Shown here in pieces: positions 1-11,646 of a DNA stretch of 64,000 nucleotides; the first letter of the stretch is position 1; each line of letters starts with the position of its first letter. Origin of the DNA: Galeruca laticollis (lineage: Eukaryota; Arthropoda; Insecta; Coleoptera; Chrysomelidae). The notes under the pieces were generated by a model. The model worked only from the letters and a program-made list of their open reading frames with translations. It did not search any database and had not been told where the DNA came from. The position numbers and the translations under genes are program-made. The stretch lies in the NCBI GenBank assembly GCA_963921935.1, contig OY998176.1:171860445-171924444 (forward strand), given 5' to 3'.

Positions 1-836
1 GTTTCAAAACTTCCCGCTGCAATTATCGTTTTGCTTGCATCCGTTGCGACATTCATAGTTACTGCCTTAATCGTTGCTTCTTTCGTATATTTCTCAGCTA
101 GCCGTTCAGGCATCCCTTCCGATATGTATGCTGCCTGTAATCTTTCCGCTAGTTTCTCTATTTCTGTTGCATACTGTGTCACATCCTTTCCGTTCTGTCT
201 TATTTTACCAAGTTTCGCTAGGAGAAGGCTTGGATTGTCTCCTCTTATCCCTGCTTTGAGTTTATCTTTGATGTCTGCAATAGAGTTTTCCGTTGTGATT
301 AAACTTCTAGCTTTTCCTGTTAATCTCGTTTTTATCAATAGGATAGCATTTTCCTCATTACCATTCATGTTTGTCTGTAGTAAATCCAATGAGTCTAAGA
401 ATGACTGTAATTTACTTGCTTCGCCGTTACACTCATTCGGTAAAACTTTACTCGCAAAATAAAAAAAATCGTTCATACTTGTCGCCATTTTCAACTGTTT
501 GCTTATTGCTTGTAATACAACCGTATTAATTTCCTCAAATATAGAGGTAGGTATGTCTATAATACAATTTAACGCTTGAAATGCCCTTTCAGCTTTATCC
601 CTAATCCTACTTGAATAACTTTTACAAGTCTCTTGTTGTATTGAACTTAAATTTTTCCAATTTTTGGCTATTAACCTAGTAAAATTATTGTAAAGACCTA
701 CTATGCTACTAATTACTTCTATATGTATATCAGGATTTTTAGGATTTTCTTTCTTCAAAACCCTTTTCCCCTGTTTATTAACTTCTTCTACAATCAATCG
801 TAATTTATTCTCAAAATCTTCCCACGTTATTGACAT
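1..836 (-). CDS. gag: LTR-retrotransposon Gag, N-terminal part, runs off the window
   Basis: On the minus strand an ATG at 836-834 opens a frame that stays free of stops for about 278 codons to the window edge. The translation is hydrophilic and alpha-helical, with a central segment typical of retrotransposon capsid proteins: residues reading about FLDSLDLL, then KTRLTGKARSLIT, then a Gln/Lys-rich stretch about two-thirds along. Gag assembles the retrotransposon particle in the cytoplasm. A Ty3/gypsy origin is the best guess. The zinc-knuckle end and pol would lie outside the window. The frame is intact as far as seen, so the element may be young. The start is chosen because it is the first ATG after an A-rich leader. 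Confidence 0.65.
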   Translation of the reverse strand, partial: MSITWEDFENKLRLIVEEVNKQGKRVLKKENPKNPDIHIEVISSIVGLYNNFTRLIAKNWKNLSSIQQETCKSYSSRIRDKAERAFQALNCIIDIPTSIFEEINTVVLQAISKQLKMATSMNDFFYFASKVLPNECNGEASKLQSFLDSLDLLQTNMNGNEENAILLIKTRLTGKARSLITTENSIADIKDKLKAGIRGDNPSLLLAKLGKIRQNGKDVTQYATEIEKLAERLQAAYISEGMPERLAEKYTKEATIKAVTMNVATDASKTIIAAGSFE

Positions 837-2077
837 TTAAAAAAAAACTTTGTTCATAAGAATAGAATGCATGTGTACTTACAAATTATTTATACGGTGA
901 GAGTTCCTGTTGCCTGCTTTATTGCATTGCTTCTGTTGATATCTCTTTTCAACGATCGTCGGTGTGTTTTCCATACTGACCAAACGAATTTGCAGATAAA
1001 AGCTATTGTTATAATGTATAGTAATACCATGATGTGCATCGCAACATTATCTTGATGTACCATGAAAGTGTTATTGACAATTCCTGTTTATTTTGCTTCC
1101 TGTTTGGTTCATGAACCTCCCATTGTTTGTTTTCTCCAAGGTCCCAAATTTAAGTAGAAAACCATATAATTCTATCCTTATAACCTCAATTGTACCATAA
1201 CTTATCATTTACTTACAGGATAATTTACCATAACCATTTGTTCTGGAGGATTACTATTTTACTATTACCATTTACCATTAATATACATTATCACTATCCA
1301 TTTTTCCATTACCATATTACCATATTACCATTAATTTTTCCATTATCACTATCATTTCCATGATACAATTACCATTTCCATTTCACCAATCATTACCATT
1401 TACTTCGCAGGATCGCCATGTAGTGGCGATGTATATTTTACCATTAATTTTACCATTAGTTCCGCAGAATCGCCATGTAGTGGCTATTACCATTATACAA
1501 TCAATTTTTCCATTACCATTTCGTTCGCAGGATCGCCATGTAGTGGTTACTTAGTAAGGGTCCCTCGTATACTCGACGGTTACCATAAAGGCATATCATT
1601 ATGGAGGAAACCACTTACCCAGCAACCTGTGTTCGGGAACAATAAACAATAACACATTTATAAAATCACTGGGTTCAAGTTTAATACATTTAAAAATACA
1701 CTACTATAAATATCAAAACGACTTATTCAAAGTATTAATAACAATCATAATATCATCCTGGTTCGTTCACACCCATTATATAGGAAACATAGTTGTGTTT
1801 TTCTACACAGCCGACCTCGGTCTGTAAACTATACATGTCTGTTTATAAAATAACAAAAACAATCTTTCCTTGGTAAATGACATTGACTATGGCCGGCCGA
1901 TGCTCCTTAAATACTATAATTAATATTAAATTAAATATTATTATTATTTCTAAGTTAGTGTCCTTTTGTCTTTAATGTCTTTTAAGGGATCAATCCTGTC
2001 GGAAAGTTATAATTAATTCTGCACTAAGGTGGCAAAAATGATTATCAATAACGACTGATTGTAATGTTTACTTGAAT
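837..2077. other. Leader/LTR candidate region of the gag element and flank, no gene
   Basis: No coding region is visible. If the gag at 1-836 is complete at its 5' end, its leader, primer-binding site and 5' LTR should lie here. I could not fix LTR ends or a primer-binding site. The stretch 1240-1550 is rich in ACCATT-like words and holds a three-copy repeat annotated separately. The end near 1750-2077 is plain AT-rich sequence. Confidence 0.3.
1406..1546. repeat. Three-copy 21-bp repeat (CGCAGGATCGCCATGTAGTGG-like) in ACCATT-rich sequence
   Basis: Copies start at 1406, 1463 and 1526. The first and third are identical over 21 bases and the middle one differs at one base. They are spaced 57 and 63 bp apart by sequence rich in TTACCATT words. 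The position upstream of the gag frame suggests an LTR or leader repeat, but this is inference. Confidence 0.75.
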
Positions 2078-2311
2078 TTAATATTTACCAGACTGAATAG
2101 CTATTTTTGTTGGTGGATGGCTCAATATAACATGGCCCTTGCGTTTTAACGGGAATATTGTAGGCACGGCTTGAAGACATAGGTACTCTTTACGTCCCCT
2201 TTTGGAAGTAAATTTATCCTCAAAGTGGAGTTGACATAGCTTATAATTGTTATGTAAAGAATCTAGGGTTTTTTCAAACAAATCTCCACGGTTACATGCA
2301 TCCAACCATAA
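2078..2311 (-). CDS. THAP domain, C-terminal half exon
   Basis: The minus-strand translation begins LWLDACNR after an AG acceptor at 2313-2312. It continues through YKLCQLHFEDKF and ends near AVPTIF, the hallmarks of the second half of a C2CH THAP zinc finger (Trp, the Cys-x2-His-Phe pair, and the AVPTIF box). THAP domains bind DNA in host transcription factors and in P-element-type transposases. The frame ends at a TAA just after a possible GTAAAT donor, so a further exon may follow on the minus strand. Whether this is a host gene or a transposon relic cannot be told from the window. Confidence 0.6.
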   Translation of the reverse strand, partial: LWLDACNRGDLFEKTLDSLHNNYKLCQLHFEDKFTSKRGRKEYLCLQAVPTIFPLKRKGHVILSHPPTKIAIQSGKY

Positions 2312-2454
2312 CTATGCTATATCTTTATTTATTATATGTGTATAAAAAAAATAAACCACTACCAATTTATATTGAACATTGTGTATTATTATTATTCAAC
2401 ATATTCAAGCTGAACTCATCAGCAGTGACGCTTATTGTAGTGTATTCATTGCTT

Positions 2455-2455
<1 letters not shown>

Positions 2456-2516
<61 letters not shown>

Positions 2517-2517
2517 T
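2456..2517. repeat. (TTA)n microsatellite
   Basis: About twenty uninterrupted TTA/ATT units in the putative intron between the two THAP exons. Open frames across it (poly-Leu, poly-Ile, poly-Tyr, poly-Asn) are products of the repeat and not genes. Confidence 0.95.
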
Positions 2518-2670
2518 ATGTTATCAAAGACACAGAGACAGAGGAATGTCAACACTCAAAACATACATTCACGCAACTTACACAATGTATAGGTGCAATG
2601 AAAGAATAACATATTTAAAAAAAAGAAATATATATCTATAATTTATTGCATATAGAAACAATCCTCTTAC

Positions 2671-2727
2671 CTTACAGGATCTTTAGGAAATCTAAACATA
2701 GTTGTTCCGTCTCCATCTCTTGAAACA
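2671..2727 (-). CDS. THAP domain, short N-terminal exon fragment
   Basis: A short minus-strand exon encodes about RDGDGTTMFRFPKDP, which matches the FxFPKDP box in the first half of THAP domains. It follows a TTTCAAG acceptor and ends at a donor-like CCTGTAAGG/AAGGTAAGAG. It is followed at 2311 by the exon carrying the rest of the domain. The first Cys pair of the finger is not in this piece and should lie in an upstream exon beyond the (TA)n tract. The exact splice junction is uncertain because only some donor choices keep phase. Confidence 0.45.
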
Positions 2728-2731
2728 CAAA

Positions 2732-2735
<4 letters not shown>

Positions 2736-2769
<34 letters not shown>
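2736..2769. repeat. (TA)n microsatellite
   Basis: A run of TA dinucleotides immediately upstream (minus-strand sense) of the short THAP exon. Confidence 0.95.
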
Positions 2770-2772
<3 letters not shown>

Positions 2773-3870
2773 TGTAAATAAGGAAAAACCGTACAGCAAA
2801 GAGTATTCTTTGGTAAACATGTGAACAATAAAATCACATGACATTGACAGATAACTGACTCTGACTCAGACATGCGCACTTCTGGTGTATTCTGCGATAA
2901 TTCATCTCAGTCCAGGCAAGTTCTAATTACTTGTGTAAGTTTCGAAAGCAATGTTTTTACTCCCCTTCCCATTTAAGAGTGACATCTATTCCTAGGGTAT
3001 TGAACCACGAGGTTAAGAAATATTCATTTGAAATGTCCTCCCTTGAAAATAAAATTAACCTGTTTTTTCGGTTTCTCATATTATTTACTGGAAGAAAGAT
3101 ATTATGGGTTAGAAGTTTTCAAATTGACACCCTGTATATGCTTACGTTCTTGAAGAATGTATGCGTGAAATGGCCATTCATTTATTGTTTCTTGGCTTTC
3201 AGATATTGGGTCAAAAAAAACTGAAATTATAAAAAATAAATATATTTACACCATTGTACAAATAGAATATTTATTTATCGTACAAAAAATATAACTTAAA
3301 ATATATACAAAAAAGTAACGAAAATTTTACTAGTGAATCATTTTCTACGGAACATAAACTTATTACTTTCGATAACAATCATTAACAATTTTGTATTAAA
3401 TGAAAGATTGTTAGAAATGAATTGGTTTATTCCTAATTTTATGTAAATGTATGAGTATTAAAAGTTCTGGAATTTCATCACTGTAAACGTTGTCAGACAC
3501 CACACATTTTATGCGCACTCTACAAATTTAATCAGTATTTTTAGAGCACCTGTGCTAGGTGACAGTGCTAGGATTTGACTACAACAACGTGTTGGTGATT
3601 ATTATTTTAATTGTATTACGTAGGTATCATCTAGTAATTCTTTGAAATTATTTGAATTATAAAATTACTATACGACAAAAGATCTATTAGACTTTCTTAA
3701 ACAAACATGACATATTCTTTTCCTGTGTTGAATGGAGTAAAAATGAATATGCGTCCACATAAAAAGTGTTTTTTCCCTTTGAGAATATTGACCAAGTTTC
3801 TAACTCTCATATTTGGCCCAAAGAAGCAGCTATAAGAATATTTAATTTAAAAAAGATGTTACCAACACCA
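2770..3870. other. No recognisable gene
   Basis: AT-rich sequence. A 97-codon plus-strand frame at 2931-3224 has no family features. The word ACACCCTGTATA at about 3127 recurs elsewhere in the window near 16035 and 28908 in either orientation and may mark the end of a repeat family. Confidence 0.5.
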
Positions 3871-3899
3871 GACGACTGACGAGGAACTGCAAATCGAAA

Positions 3900-6065
3900 C
3901 AATTTAAATAATTTTAATAAAACCAATGTTCTTAGTGTGTTAAAAAAGTGTGATCGGCAGAGTCCGGTAAGTATATTTCATATTAATATTTAGTGCAACT
4001 CTAATAAAGTGGAAACAATAAATTCTTTTCTTTCTGAGCATCGTTCTAATATCGTGTGTTTCTCTGAACAATGGCATTAAGGATTTACGGCAATTCATTT
4101 GCCATCCATAAAAATCTTAGCATAAACTGCTAAGTTTAGGCGACTTCAATTTGCATTTAAAAGTGGAAACTGGTATTTTGAATAAGTTAAAATGCCCGCT
4201 CTAGTCGTACATGGACTACCGATACCTCGTCCAATTGTATTGACAATATAATTACCAATATCGCGGAATAGCAATTTTTTGTCGGTGTGTTCGACCCTTG
4301 CTTTTCTGACCATCGGGCTCAATATATTGTCATATACAATAATATGAATCCAACGAATAAGGCGTAATCTGTTATGCGGCGTTGTATTACAAATAAAGGA
4401 ATAAATGAATTTAAACGTCATCTAGCCATTACTCACTGGAGTCCCTTTATATCGGGATTATCAAATGTAGACCATTTCGCCTCTTTCCTTGTTAATACTG
4501 TTAAGTTCGGAGTATTTTACTTTAAGAAAAGCTAATCCAGGCATTGGACATTCTCCAGTATCTTGGTTTACAGATGATTTAAAGTATGTAAGAAATCAAC
4601 TTTCATCTTCGAAATTAATAGCCGAAGTAACAAAACATCCAGAAGATCTAAAAAAGTATAGGACTTTGAGGGTAGTGTATAATAACGGGCTAAAATCCGA
4701 TAAAAAATCAGCTTATGATAATTTTATCATGTCATCTGAAAATAGAGCAAAGGCTTGTTGGAAAGTTATTAACTATGAAATATATAAATCGAACTATTCC
4801 TTAATAACTCCTGATTTGTCACCAAATGAGATAAATAATTTCTTTTGTGAAATCGCTGTCAATATTATTTAATGTCTTCCTAACAATTCTAATGCCGAGC
4901 TCTTATGTTTTAAAAAAATTTCTACTCCTTGCAGTGCATTCTATTTACACCCGGTCACTCTACTGGATGTTTTTCTGCCATTGATTAATTGAAACATTCT
5001 AATTGCCTTGATATTTATGAACTGAATAGCCGCACCTTGAAGGAAACCAATTTTATTGCTTCAAAATCTTTTGCGGAACTCATACATCTTATTTTTAACA
5101 CCGGTATATATCCCAATATTTTCAAATAATCCAAAGTGCTATCTTTTTTTAAAAAAGACGATACTTCGGTAATCGATAATTATCGCCCTAATAATAATAT
5201 TTCCATATTCAGTAAAGTCAATGAAAAATTAATTAAAAAACAGCCGTATGACTATTTTGATTCAAACGAATACCTTAATAACTACCAATTTGGTTTTAGA
5301 AATTCCCGCTCAACCACCCAGGCAGTTCTTACTGCTGTGTGTGGAACTTCAACATGGCAACACTACTGCTATAATGCTGTACGATCTTTCAATGGTATTT
5401 GACTGCGTTTCTCATGACATTCTCTTAGAAAAATTAAATTATCATGGAGTTAAGGGAATTCCGTTGAAGCTTATTGGTTACTACCAGTCGTACAGAAAAA
5501 AATGTGATACAGTGAATGGTATAATATCAGATTTTCAAAAGGTAAGTCATGGAGTCACTCAAGGGTCGGTTCTAGGCCCCCTATTGTTTATCATTTATAC
5601 TAATGATCTGAGCCGTTTTACGTTAACTTATATGTCGGTTCTATTCGAAAAAGATTCAAAATTTATTATTTCAGAGAATGATAACACGAATTTAGCCGCA
5701 TCTCTAGATTGCGTTGGTAATAAGGCTAATGTGCCTTATTACCAATTTTCATCGAACAAACTGAAATTAAATAATAAAAAAACTGAAATCATGCTTATTT
5801 CTGCAAGTAACCAATTATCAGTTAACAAAGACAAAAAATTTCTAATTAATGGATTAGTCCTAGACCACAGACTAAACTGGCAGGCACATATTGAGTATGG
5901 AGTTAAAAAAATTTCAAGTTCCTTATTCATTTTACGACAGTGGAAAATGTTACTCATTCAAGTACACTCAAAACCACGCATTTTTCACCCTTTCATTCGC
6001 ATATTAGTATGGCATCACCCTCTGTCGTAATTCCTCCCATGCTTTAACAATATTTAGAATTGAAA
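3900..6065 (+). pseudogene. Dead Jockey/CR1-like LINE, ORF2 (endonuclease plus reverse transcriptase)
   Basis: Fragments appear in the correct order over several frames. An APE endonuclease start is at about 4000-4080 (reading SNIVCFSEQWH), and the GDFN endonuclease motif is at about 4139. A linker at 4489-4870 has the SAYDNFI and ACWKVIN words. Reverse transcriptase starts at 5136 with FKKDD then NYRP, and continues with FGFR, LSMVFDCVSHD, GVTQGSVLGPLLF and a thumb region. The catalytic FADD box is changed to FEKD near 5650, and there are stops and frameshifts, so it cannot be active. The endonuclease is shortened by a deletion just before GDFN. No ORF1 is seen, consistent with 5' truncation. 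Confidence 0.8.
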
Positions 6066-6422
6066 AAAGATGATACGGGTGCTTGCCGATCTTGGTTTCA
6101 GAGATCATTGTCAACAGTTTTTCATGAAATATAAAATTATGCCACTAGAGTCTTTATTCTTATTTCATACACAAATTAAAATTCATAGGAGATAGTCAAT
6201 CTTGTCTACAAATTCAGGTATCCACGACTGCAGCACTCGTAATGTACATCGTAACAGAAGCAACCGCTTTCGGCTAAATAAGACGCAATAAAATTCACGA
6301 AACTATACGTTTTTTAATATTTTGCAATCAGTTCTAGAAAACTTGGGCTCCAATGCTTTTAAAAATATTTAAAAAGTTTCTCCTTAAATATTGTTTCCAC
6401 TCTGTTGACGATTCTTCTTCTT
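6066..6422. other. No recognisable gene
   Basis: Flank or 3' sequence between two LINE relics. No motif is recognised. Confidence 0.4.
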
Positions 6423-6625
6423 CTAGCTGTTTTCTATCCTTTGGAAATAGGCATCTCTCATATTTTTCCAGTTTTCCCTGTTCTGTGCCACTTGGTACCA
6501 GTTAGGCCCGGCTGTTCTTTGTTGTGGTCTGCTGGTGCTTCTTCTCTCCCCCCAAGGTCTCCATCTTGTTGTTTTTCCGCTCCCATTGGTTGTATTTCGG
6601 GCAAAATATCCGGCCCAGTTCCATT
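6423..6625 (-). pseudogene. RTE-type LINE, C-terminal tail relic
   Basis: On the minus strand the words GPNWYQVAQNRENWKNM and then YFQRIENS end at a TAG at 6425-6423. This resembles the conserved C-terminus of insect RTE-type LINE polyproteins, which ends in a Trp-x-x-x-Ala-x-(N/D)-R-x-x-W pattern. Upstream Arg/Trp-rich codons (about 6500-6620) fit the linker before it. No RT domain is attached, so this is a 3' fragment. Confidence 0.45.
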
Positions 6626-6797
6626 TAAGTCTTGGATTTTTTTTGTTCTGGGGAGGGGGAGGGGTTTGTATGTTTCTCTTGTATGTATTTTTTTTGATAT
6701 GCTATAAACATGTTTTAGTAAAGTAGTTAATCTATCTACCTGTCTATAGGGAATATCGACACCATATCCTATGGATTATGTATTCATTTTTCTTATA

Positions 6798-8349
6798 CAC
6801 TCAACGGCACAAAAACGAACACCCCCTTAATTATTAATAAAAAAGCCATAAATAATTGATTTCTATTATAATTTAGTTTTACACATTGAGTTAACAAACT
6901 TGAAGACCTTTGATCAAGAAATCCTTCTCAAATTGACCATATTTCAGATATTGATTAATATTAACAATGTGTTATCATCACGCCCTGGCTCAGTATTCCA
7001 TGTGGGCTATGGATTTTTATTGTTTACGCAATGCCATTTTGGTTAAGTATTGATAATGTCAGATTAGGTTAATAGTTTATCACGTGTATGTGTCAATTAG
7101 TGCTAAATTAGGGAATATATTTAAGCGCGGAAACTGTTGCATCTATTGTTGCTCTCATTCAACATGGAAGAGATCAAAGTTCCGTGGCGAAAATATTCGG
7201 AGTTTCACGCAGTACTATGCAACGCATATTTACACGTTTTACAGAGACGGGAGCTTATACTCTACGTCCTGGAACCGGCCCCCAGAGAAGAAATTCTCAT
7301 CGGGATGACCGTTTTAATGTATCTTCAACACTAAGAAATCATCACTTAATCACTTAACTGCTGTAGAGATTAGAAGCAACTTTGAATATGTCAGAAACGC
7401 AAATGTTAGTTAACGTACAGTTAGAAGACAGTTGAATAAAGCTAATCTGAGATATCGATGACCCGTAAAAGGACCAGAACTATTCAGGGAACATCGAGTA
7501 GCCAGATTACAATTCACTAGTGATCATCAAAATTCGAATGCAGAAGACTGGATATGTGTCTTGCTTACTGATGAATCCAGATTTTGGCTACGATCCCCGG
7601 ATGGTCCTGAGAGAATCTGGAGAAAAGAAGATGAACGATATGCCGAGTTCACTTTTAGCCCTAGACTAAGTTATGTTGTGGACTGTGATATCTTCGGAGG
7701 TGCGTACAGAAATGTATATGATCCCAAGGGAATCTGTGACTGCGGATAGGTATATAAATGAAATACTGTCAGATTATGTTGTCCCATATGGACCATTTAT
7801 TGCAGACAACTTCATAATGATGGATGATAATACACGTCCTCATGCCGCCCCCCTTGACACAGAATATTTGAACGAAGTCGGCATTTTCCAAATGGAATGA
7901 CCAGCTCACAGTCCCGACTTGAATTCCATCGAGCATGTTTGGCACATGGATAGAAGGATCCTTTTACCTTGGATCAACTCAGATTAGCTCTTTTAGTGAA
8001 TTGGGAATCAATTGCACAAAATGAAGCTTTCGACTAGATTGACAGTATGCCTAGAAGAATGATACCGCTATAATGGCTCGAGAGGTACTAATTAGTGATT
8101 ACTACTGGCGTTCTTATTTTTTTTGTGTGTTTCTGATGATAATTAAAAAATATTTTTTTCCGTGTAAGGCTAATAAACTAGATTCTCTTAAAATAAAAGC
8201 TTTCCAAAACATTTTATTAACAAAGCATACTTTAAAAACCTATACCAAATCGTGCCTATTGTTGATAAAAGTTACAATAAAAACAAATATGAAATTTTGG
8301 CATTTTTATCAAAAATTAGAGGGGTGTCCGTTTTTCGTGCCAGTGAGTG
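6798..8349 (+). mobile_element. Tc1-like transposon, full length, dead
   Basis: The left end CACTCAACGGCACAAAAACG and the right end (inverted: CACTCACTGGCACGAAAAAC) form imperfect inverted repeats of about 30 bp. TA lies on both sides (6796-6797 and 8350-8351), the expected Tc1/mariner target duplication. The 1552-bp length is normal for the superfamily. The single gene inside is broken. Confidence 0.9.
7084..8065 (+). pseudogene. Tc1-like DD34E transposase, broken
   Basis: The N-terminal helix-turn-helix reads SSVAKIFGVSRSTMQRI at about 7170-7230. The catalytic domain follows: first Asp in LLTDESRFWL (7560), second Asp in MMDDNTRPHAA (about 7820), and Glu in SPDLNSIEHVW (about 7925). Exactly 34 residues separate the last two, giving DD34E. 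A Trp codon just before PAHSPD has become TGA at about 7899, and there are further stops and frame changes at 7340-7480 and 7680-7750. The family cuts and pastes its own TIR-ended DNA at TA sites. This copy cannot make an active enzyme. Confidence 0.88.
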
Positions 8350-8719
8350 TATAGTAACATCAACGAACCTACATTTTCAATGATTTTTATTAGCCGAATA
8401 TACAAATATATGAAATATACAAAAGCTGTAGTTGCCAGTTATTCAATGTTACATTAGATGAAGACGTGCACATTTAATGCTGGTATATTCTGCCATATTA
8501 TGATTTCAATGTGATGACAATTAATGATGTTTATTTGGAAGAAACTGACAGGGAAGTGATATTAACGAAGTTTCTTGCTAACTTGATCTGAATAAAACTT
8601 TGTGTATTTTCGATACCAATTTATTAGGGAGTGACTTTCTGATAAAACAATTATTTTTCCTTAATAACTACACTATATCCATCGAACAAAGAAAGTAACC
8701 CAAACAACGATTGATGTGT
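8350..8719. other. No recognisable gene
   Basis: AT-rich stretch between the Tc1-like element and the I-type LINE. Nothing recognised. Confidence 0.5.
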
Positions 8720-10677
8720 GATCAAAACAAGCCCATGGCCTAAACTTAATTAACCAACTATTTTGGTCTAGGAAGGTTGTTATCACAGACAACTCCTCGA
8801 GATGTGTATCTAACACTGGGGTGGTTCAAAAGGGGCTGCCTCAAGGGTCATCGTTAAGTCCCCTTTTATATAATGTTTTCATTAATGAAATTTTTGATTT
8901 GGGATTAGAGGGCGTTATTATTTCTGGATATGCAGATAATCTAAATTTTATAATTCAGGAAAATGATCTAAACACTATGTGTCAGAAAATGAATGAAACA
9001 TTAAGCAATATATCCAATTGGCTGGAGAATAACAGTTTGGAACTGTCAATTGAGAAATCAAAATGTATGTTATTTCAAAGGAGATCTACTAGAGATAGGC
9101 CTCAAAATATAATAGTCAATGGACATTCGATTGACCTTGTGAATAGATATAACTATCTGGGAGTTGTCTTTGATGATAAACTTAAATTCAATATTCATAT
9201 TGATAACATAGTTGTTAAGGCCCAAAAGGGCATTGATGTCATGAGGTCTGTGGCAGGGAATTTCTGGGGTGCAGATCCCAAACTACTGATAATGATTTAC
9301 AGGGGACTGGTAAGATCCCACCTTTATTTTGGCACTATCCTCATTTATAATTCTTCCCTTCAGAACCTTTACAAATCTGACAAAATTCAATTCAGAGCAC
9401 TCAGGGTGGTATTAGGTGCGATGAAAACGTCGCCCACGGTTTCACTACTGGCTGAAACTGGTGAACTTCCCCTTAAGTGGAGGAGGATCTGGCTGGCGGA
9501 AAAGTATATTATTGAGTATTTGTCAATTGAAAATAATGTAGTTTCAAGAGGTCTTCTGGAATTGTACCAGAATAACAACAATATACAGTTGCTTAATAAT
9601 TTTCCAATTTTGAAGGGGCTCGATAGAGCTCTTGTCTATCTTCCTATTCTAAAGAAATTTGATAAATTTCCTTGCTATCTTTATGAATTTGAGTCTCAAA
9701 TACTTCACATCCCCCTTATTTCATTTGATCTATGTAAAGACTCGCTTAATAATGATCCCCTATTTAATAATATTATAATGGAAAAATGGCAGGATTGGCA
9801 GATATTTTTCACGGACGGATCCAAAGACAGACAAAATCGAGTTAGATTTGGAATTTACAACAAACACAACAATATCACTAATACAACTTCAGTCAGAATC
9901 TGTAATGAAGCCAGTATATGCACAGCGGAGATATTTGCCATTTCCATTGCAATTAAAAGAATTATAGAATGTAACATACCTAAAGCGTTAATTTTATCAG
10001 ACTCAGCAAGTACATTAAGTAAAATAACTAGATGTGGTATCAGCGGCTCCTCGGAAAACACAGAGCTGGAGATCAGGCGCGATTTATGGGATGCTAAGAA
10101 AAATAACATCCTTATAAAATTGGGATGGATTCCGAGCCATACCTACATAAACGGGAACGAGATGGCAGATACGCTCGCCAAGAAAAGCCTTGAGTTGGAT
10201 CATATGAATTTCAACTTGGTTGAATACAGAAATATTTTACCTAATATTAAATCTGATATCTACGAATTATGGGAAGAAGAATGGAGAGAATTGTGTGTTT
10301 TGAAAGGTCAACATTTATACAGGCCATTGGATCACTTCCCTAAAAAGCCATGGTTTAGTGAAAGCCAATTGAACAAATCTAAATTATCCACTTATTCAAG
10401 ATTAAGAATTGGGCACTGTTATTCCAAAGATCACCTAAACAGAATTGGACTGGTAGACTCTTCTTTGTGCGATTGTGGAGCAGTAGATAATCTTAACCAC
10501 ATTTTTTTTGAGTGTGCAATTAACAAAGGTGTAAGGAACACATTTTATATAGACATAATTAACTGCTTTAACCCGCTTGCTATGGTGCTTAATCTAAATT
10601 GTATATTGAGAGAGACTGCTGATTGTGTAGTTTTGTTAGTTTGTAAGTTTCTGAAGAACATTAACTGTAAATTGTAA
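8720..10677 (+). pseudogene. I-type LINE ORF2, 5'-truncated: RT C-terminal half, RNase H, zinc knuckle
   Basis: One frame runs from just after a TGA at about 8717 to TAA at 10677, over 640 codons. It starts inside reverse transcriptase (LFWSRK, then QKGLPQGSSLSPLLYN). The catalytic box reads YADN where YADD is expected, at about 8926. RNase H spans about 9800-10190 with all four acidic residues visible: FFTDGSK, CTAEIFAI, LILSDSAS and the Asp of ADTLAKKS. A C-terminal Cys/His knuckle (LCDCGxxxNxxHIFFEC) is at about 10465. Loss of the fingers and of one catalytic Asp makes it non-autonomous, yet the frame is long and clean, suggesting recent insertion. The I clade is suggested by RNase H plus GLPQGSSLSP. 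Confidence 0.85.
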
Positions 10678-11253
10678 ATGGCTTTGTAAACTTTTGTGAC
10701 TTTAGATTTTTGCATGAACTAAAATTTAATGTGGATTGGAAATCTATGTAAACCTTTAACTTTCAGACAGGAAGGAGTGATGACTATGGTCAGACGCACG
10801 TGAGTGCTGTTCCTTTCAGTGATTATAATTATCTAGGTCGGAAATTTCATCTGGGTGAATAGTTCGGAAGAAGTGAGCCCAAGATCTCAAAAAAGAAGAT
10901 GCCCATGACCCATCGAATTTAACTCCAACCGACGCGGTCGGTGAAATTCCATTGGCAGATCACGTGTACTAACAGTGATAATGTTTTCGAGCACTCTGTT
11001 GCTTGGATGGACAGAATTTAGTGTAGCTTGTGAAAGTGCAATATGCTTCTATCGAACACTCATTGTAGTAGTATTTTCTTAGACTAGGAAAGAGAGCCTA
11101 GTCTAAGAGTATTTTCTTTACGTATTTGATAATTATTGATACGAGAAAAAAGCAAATAGACACTTTTAGCTTGTCATAAGTTTTTACACGCATACATATT
11201 GAAGTTACGTTGACGTGAAGAAGTTGCCAAGAAAACCTTCTTAGCAGATAATA
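10678..11253. other. LINE 3' UTR and flank
   Basis: After the LINE stop, a moderately GC-rich 3' UTR runs to about 10990 without a clear poly(A) end. A short hairpin is at 11081-11106 (GACTAGG... CCTAGTC). The rest is plain sequence before the Harbinger element. Confidence 0.4.
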
Positions 11254-11646
11254 GGGTCAATTCTATGAGAACTGGTTAAAAATTAAAGGCACGTTAAAAA
11301 ATGTGTTTTTAACTTTCTGTTCATTGAATATGACCCAATTCCAGTTCTATAACGTCAATATTTAAAGGATACTTTAAAATGATCCATTTTAACGGTGGTG
11401 TTAAATGTGGTTAAATGAAGCAGTGTTGACAGATCGAACTTGACTCATTTGAACTATTTAGCTCGGAAAGTGGATGAATTTCCTCATTTATAACCTCTAA
11501 TCTACTGAAGTGACGGCAACAGAATTTTTTTAAGTAGCAAGTTTAGTGGTAAGTAACAGTGTATTTGCTATATAACTAAATCGAGGTTACATTATTCGTT
11601 TCTTATAATTTTTAGTTTTCAAATAGTTACAATAAGTATTATAACA

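Noticed and set aside
2296..2641. Poly-Leu, poly-Ile, poly-Tyr and poly-Asn frames
   Set aside because: All arise from one (TTA)n microsatellite read in different frames.
2931..3224. 97-codon plus-strand frame
   Set aside because: No family features, no splice context, and a repeat-end-like word inside it.
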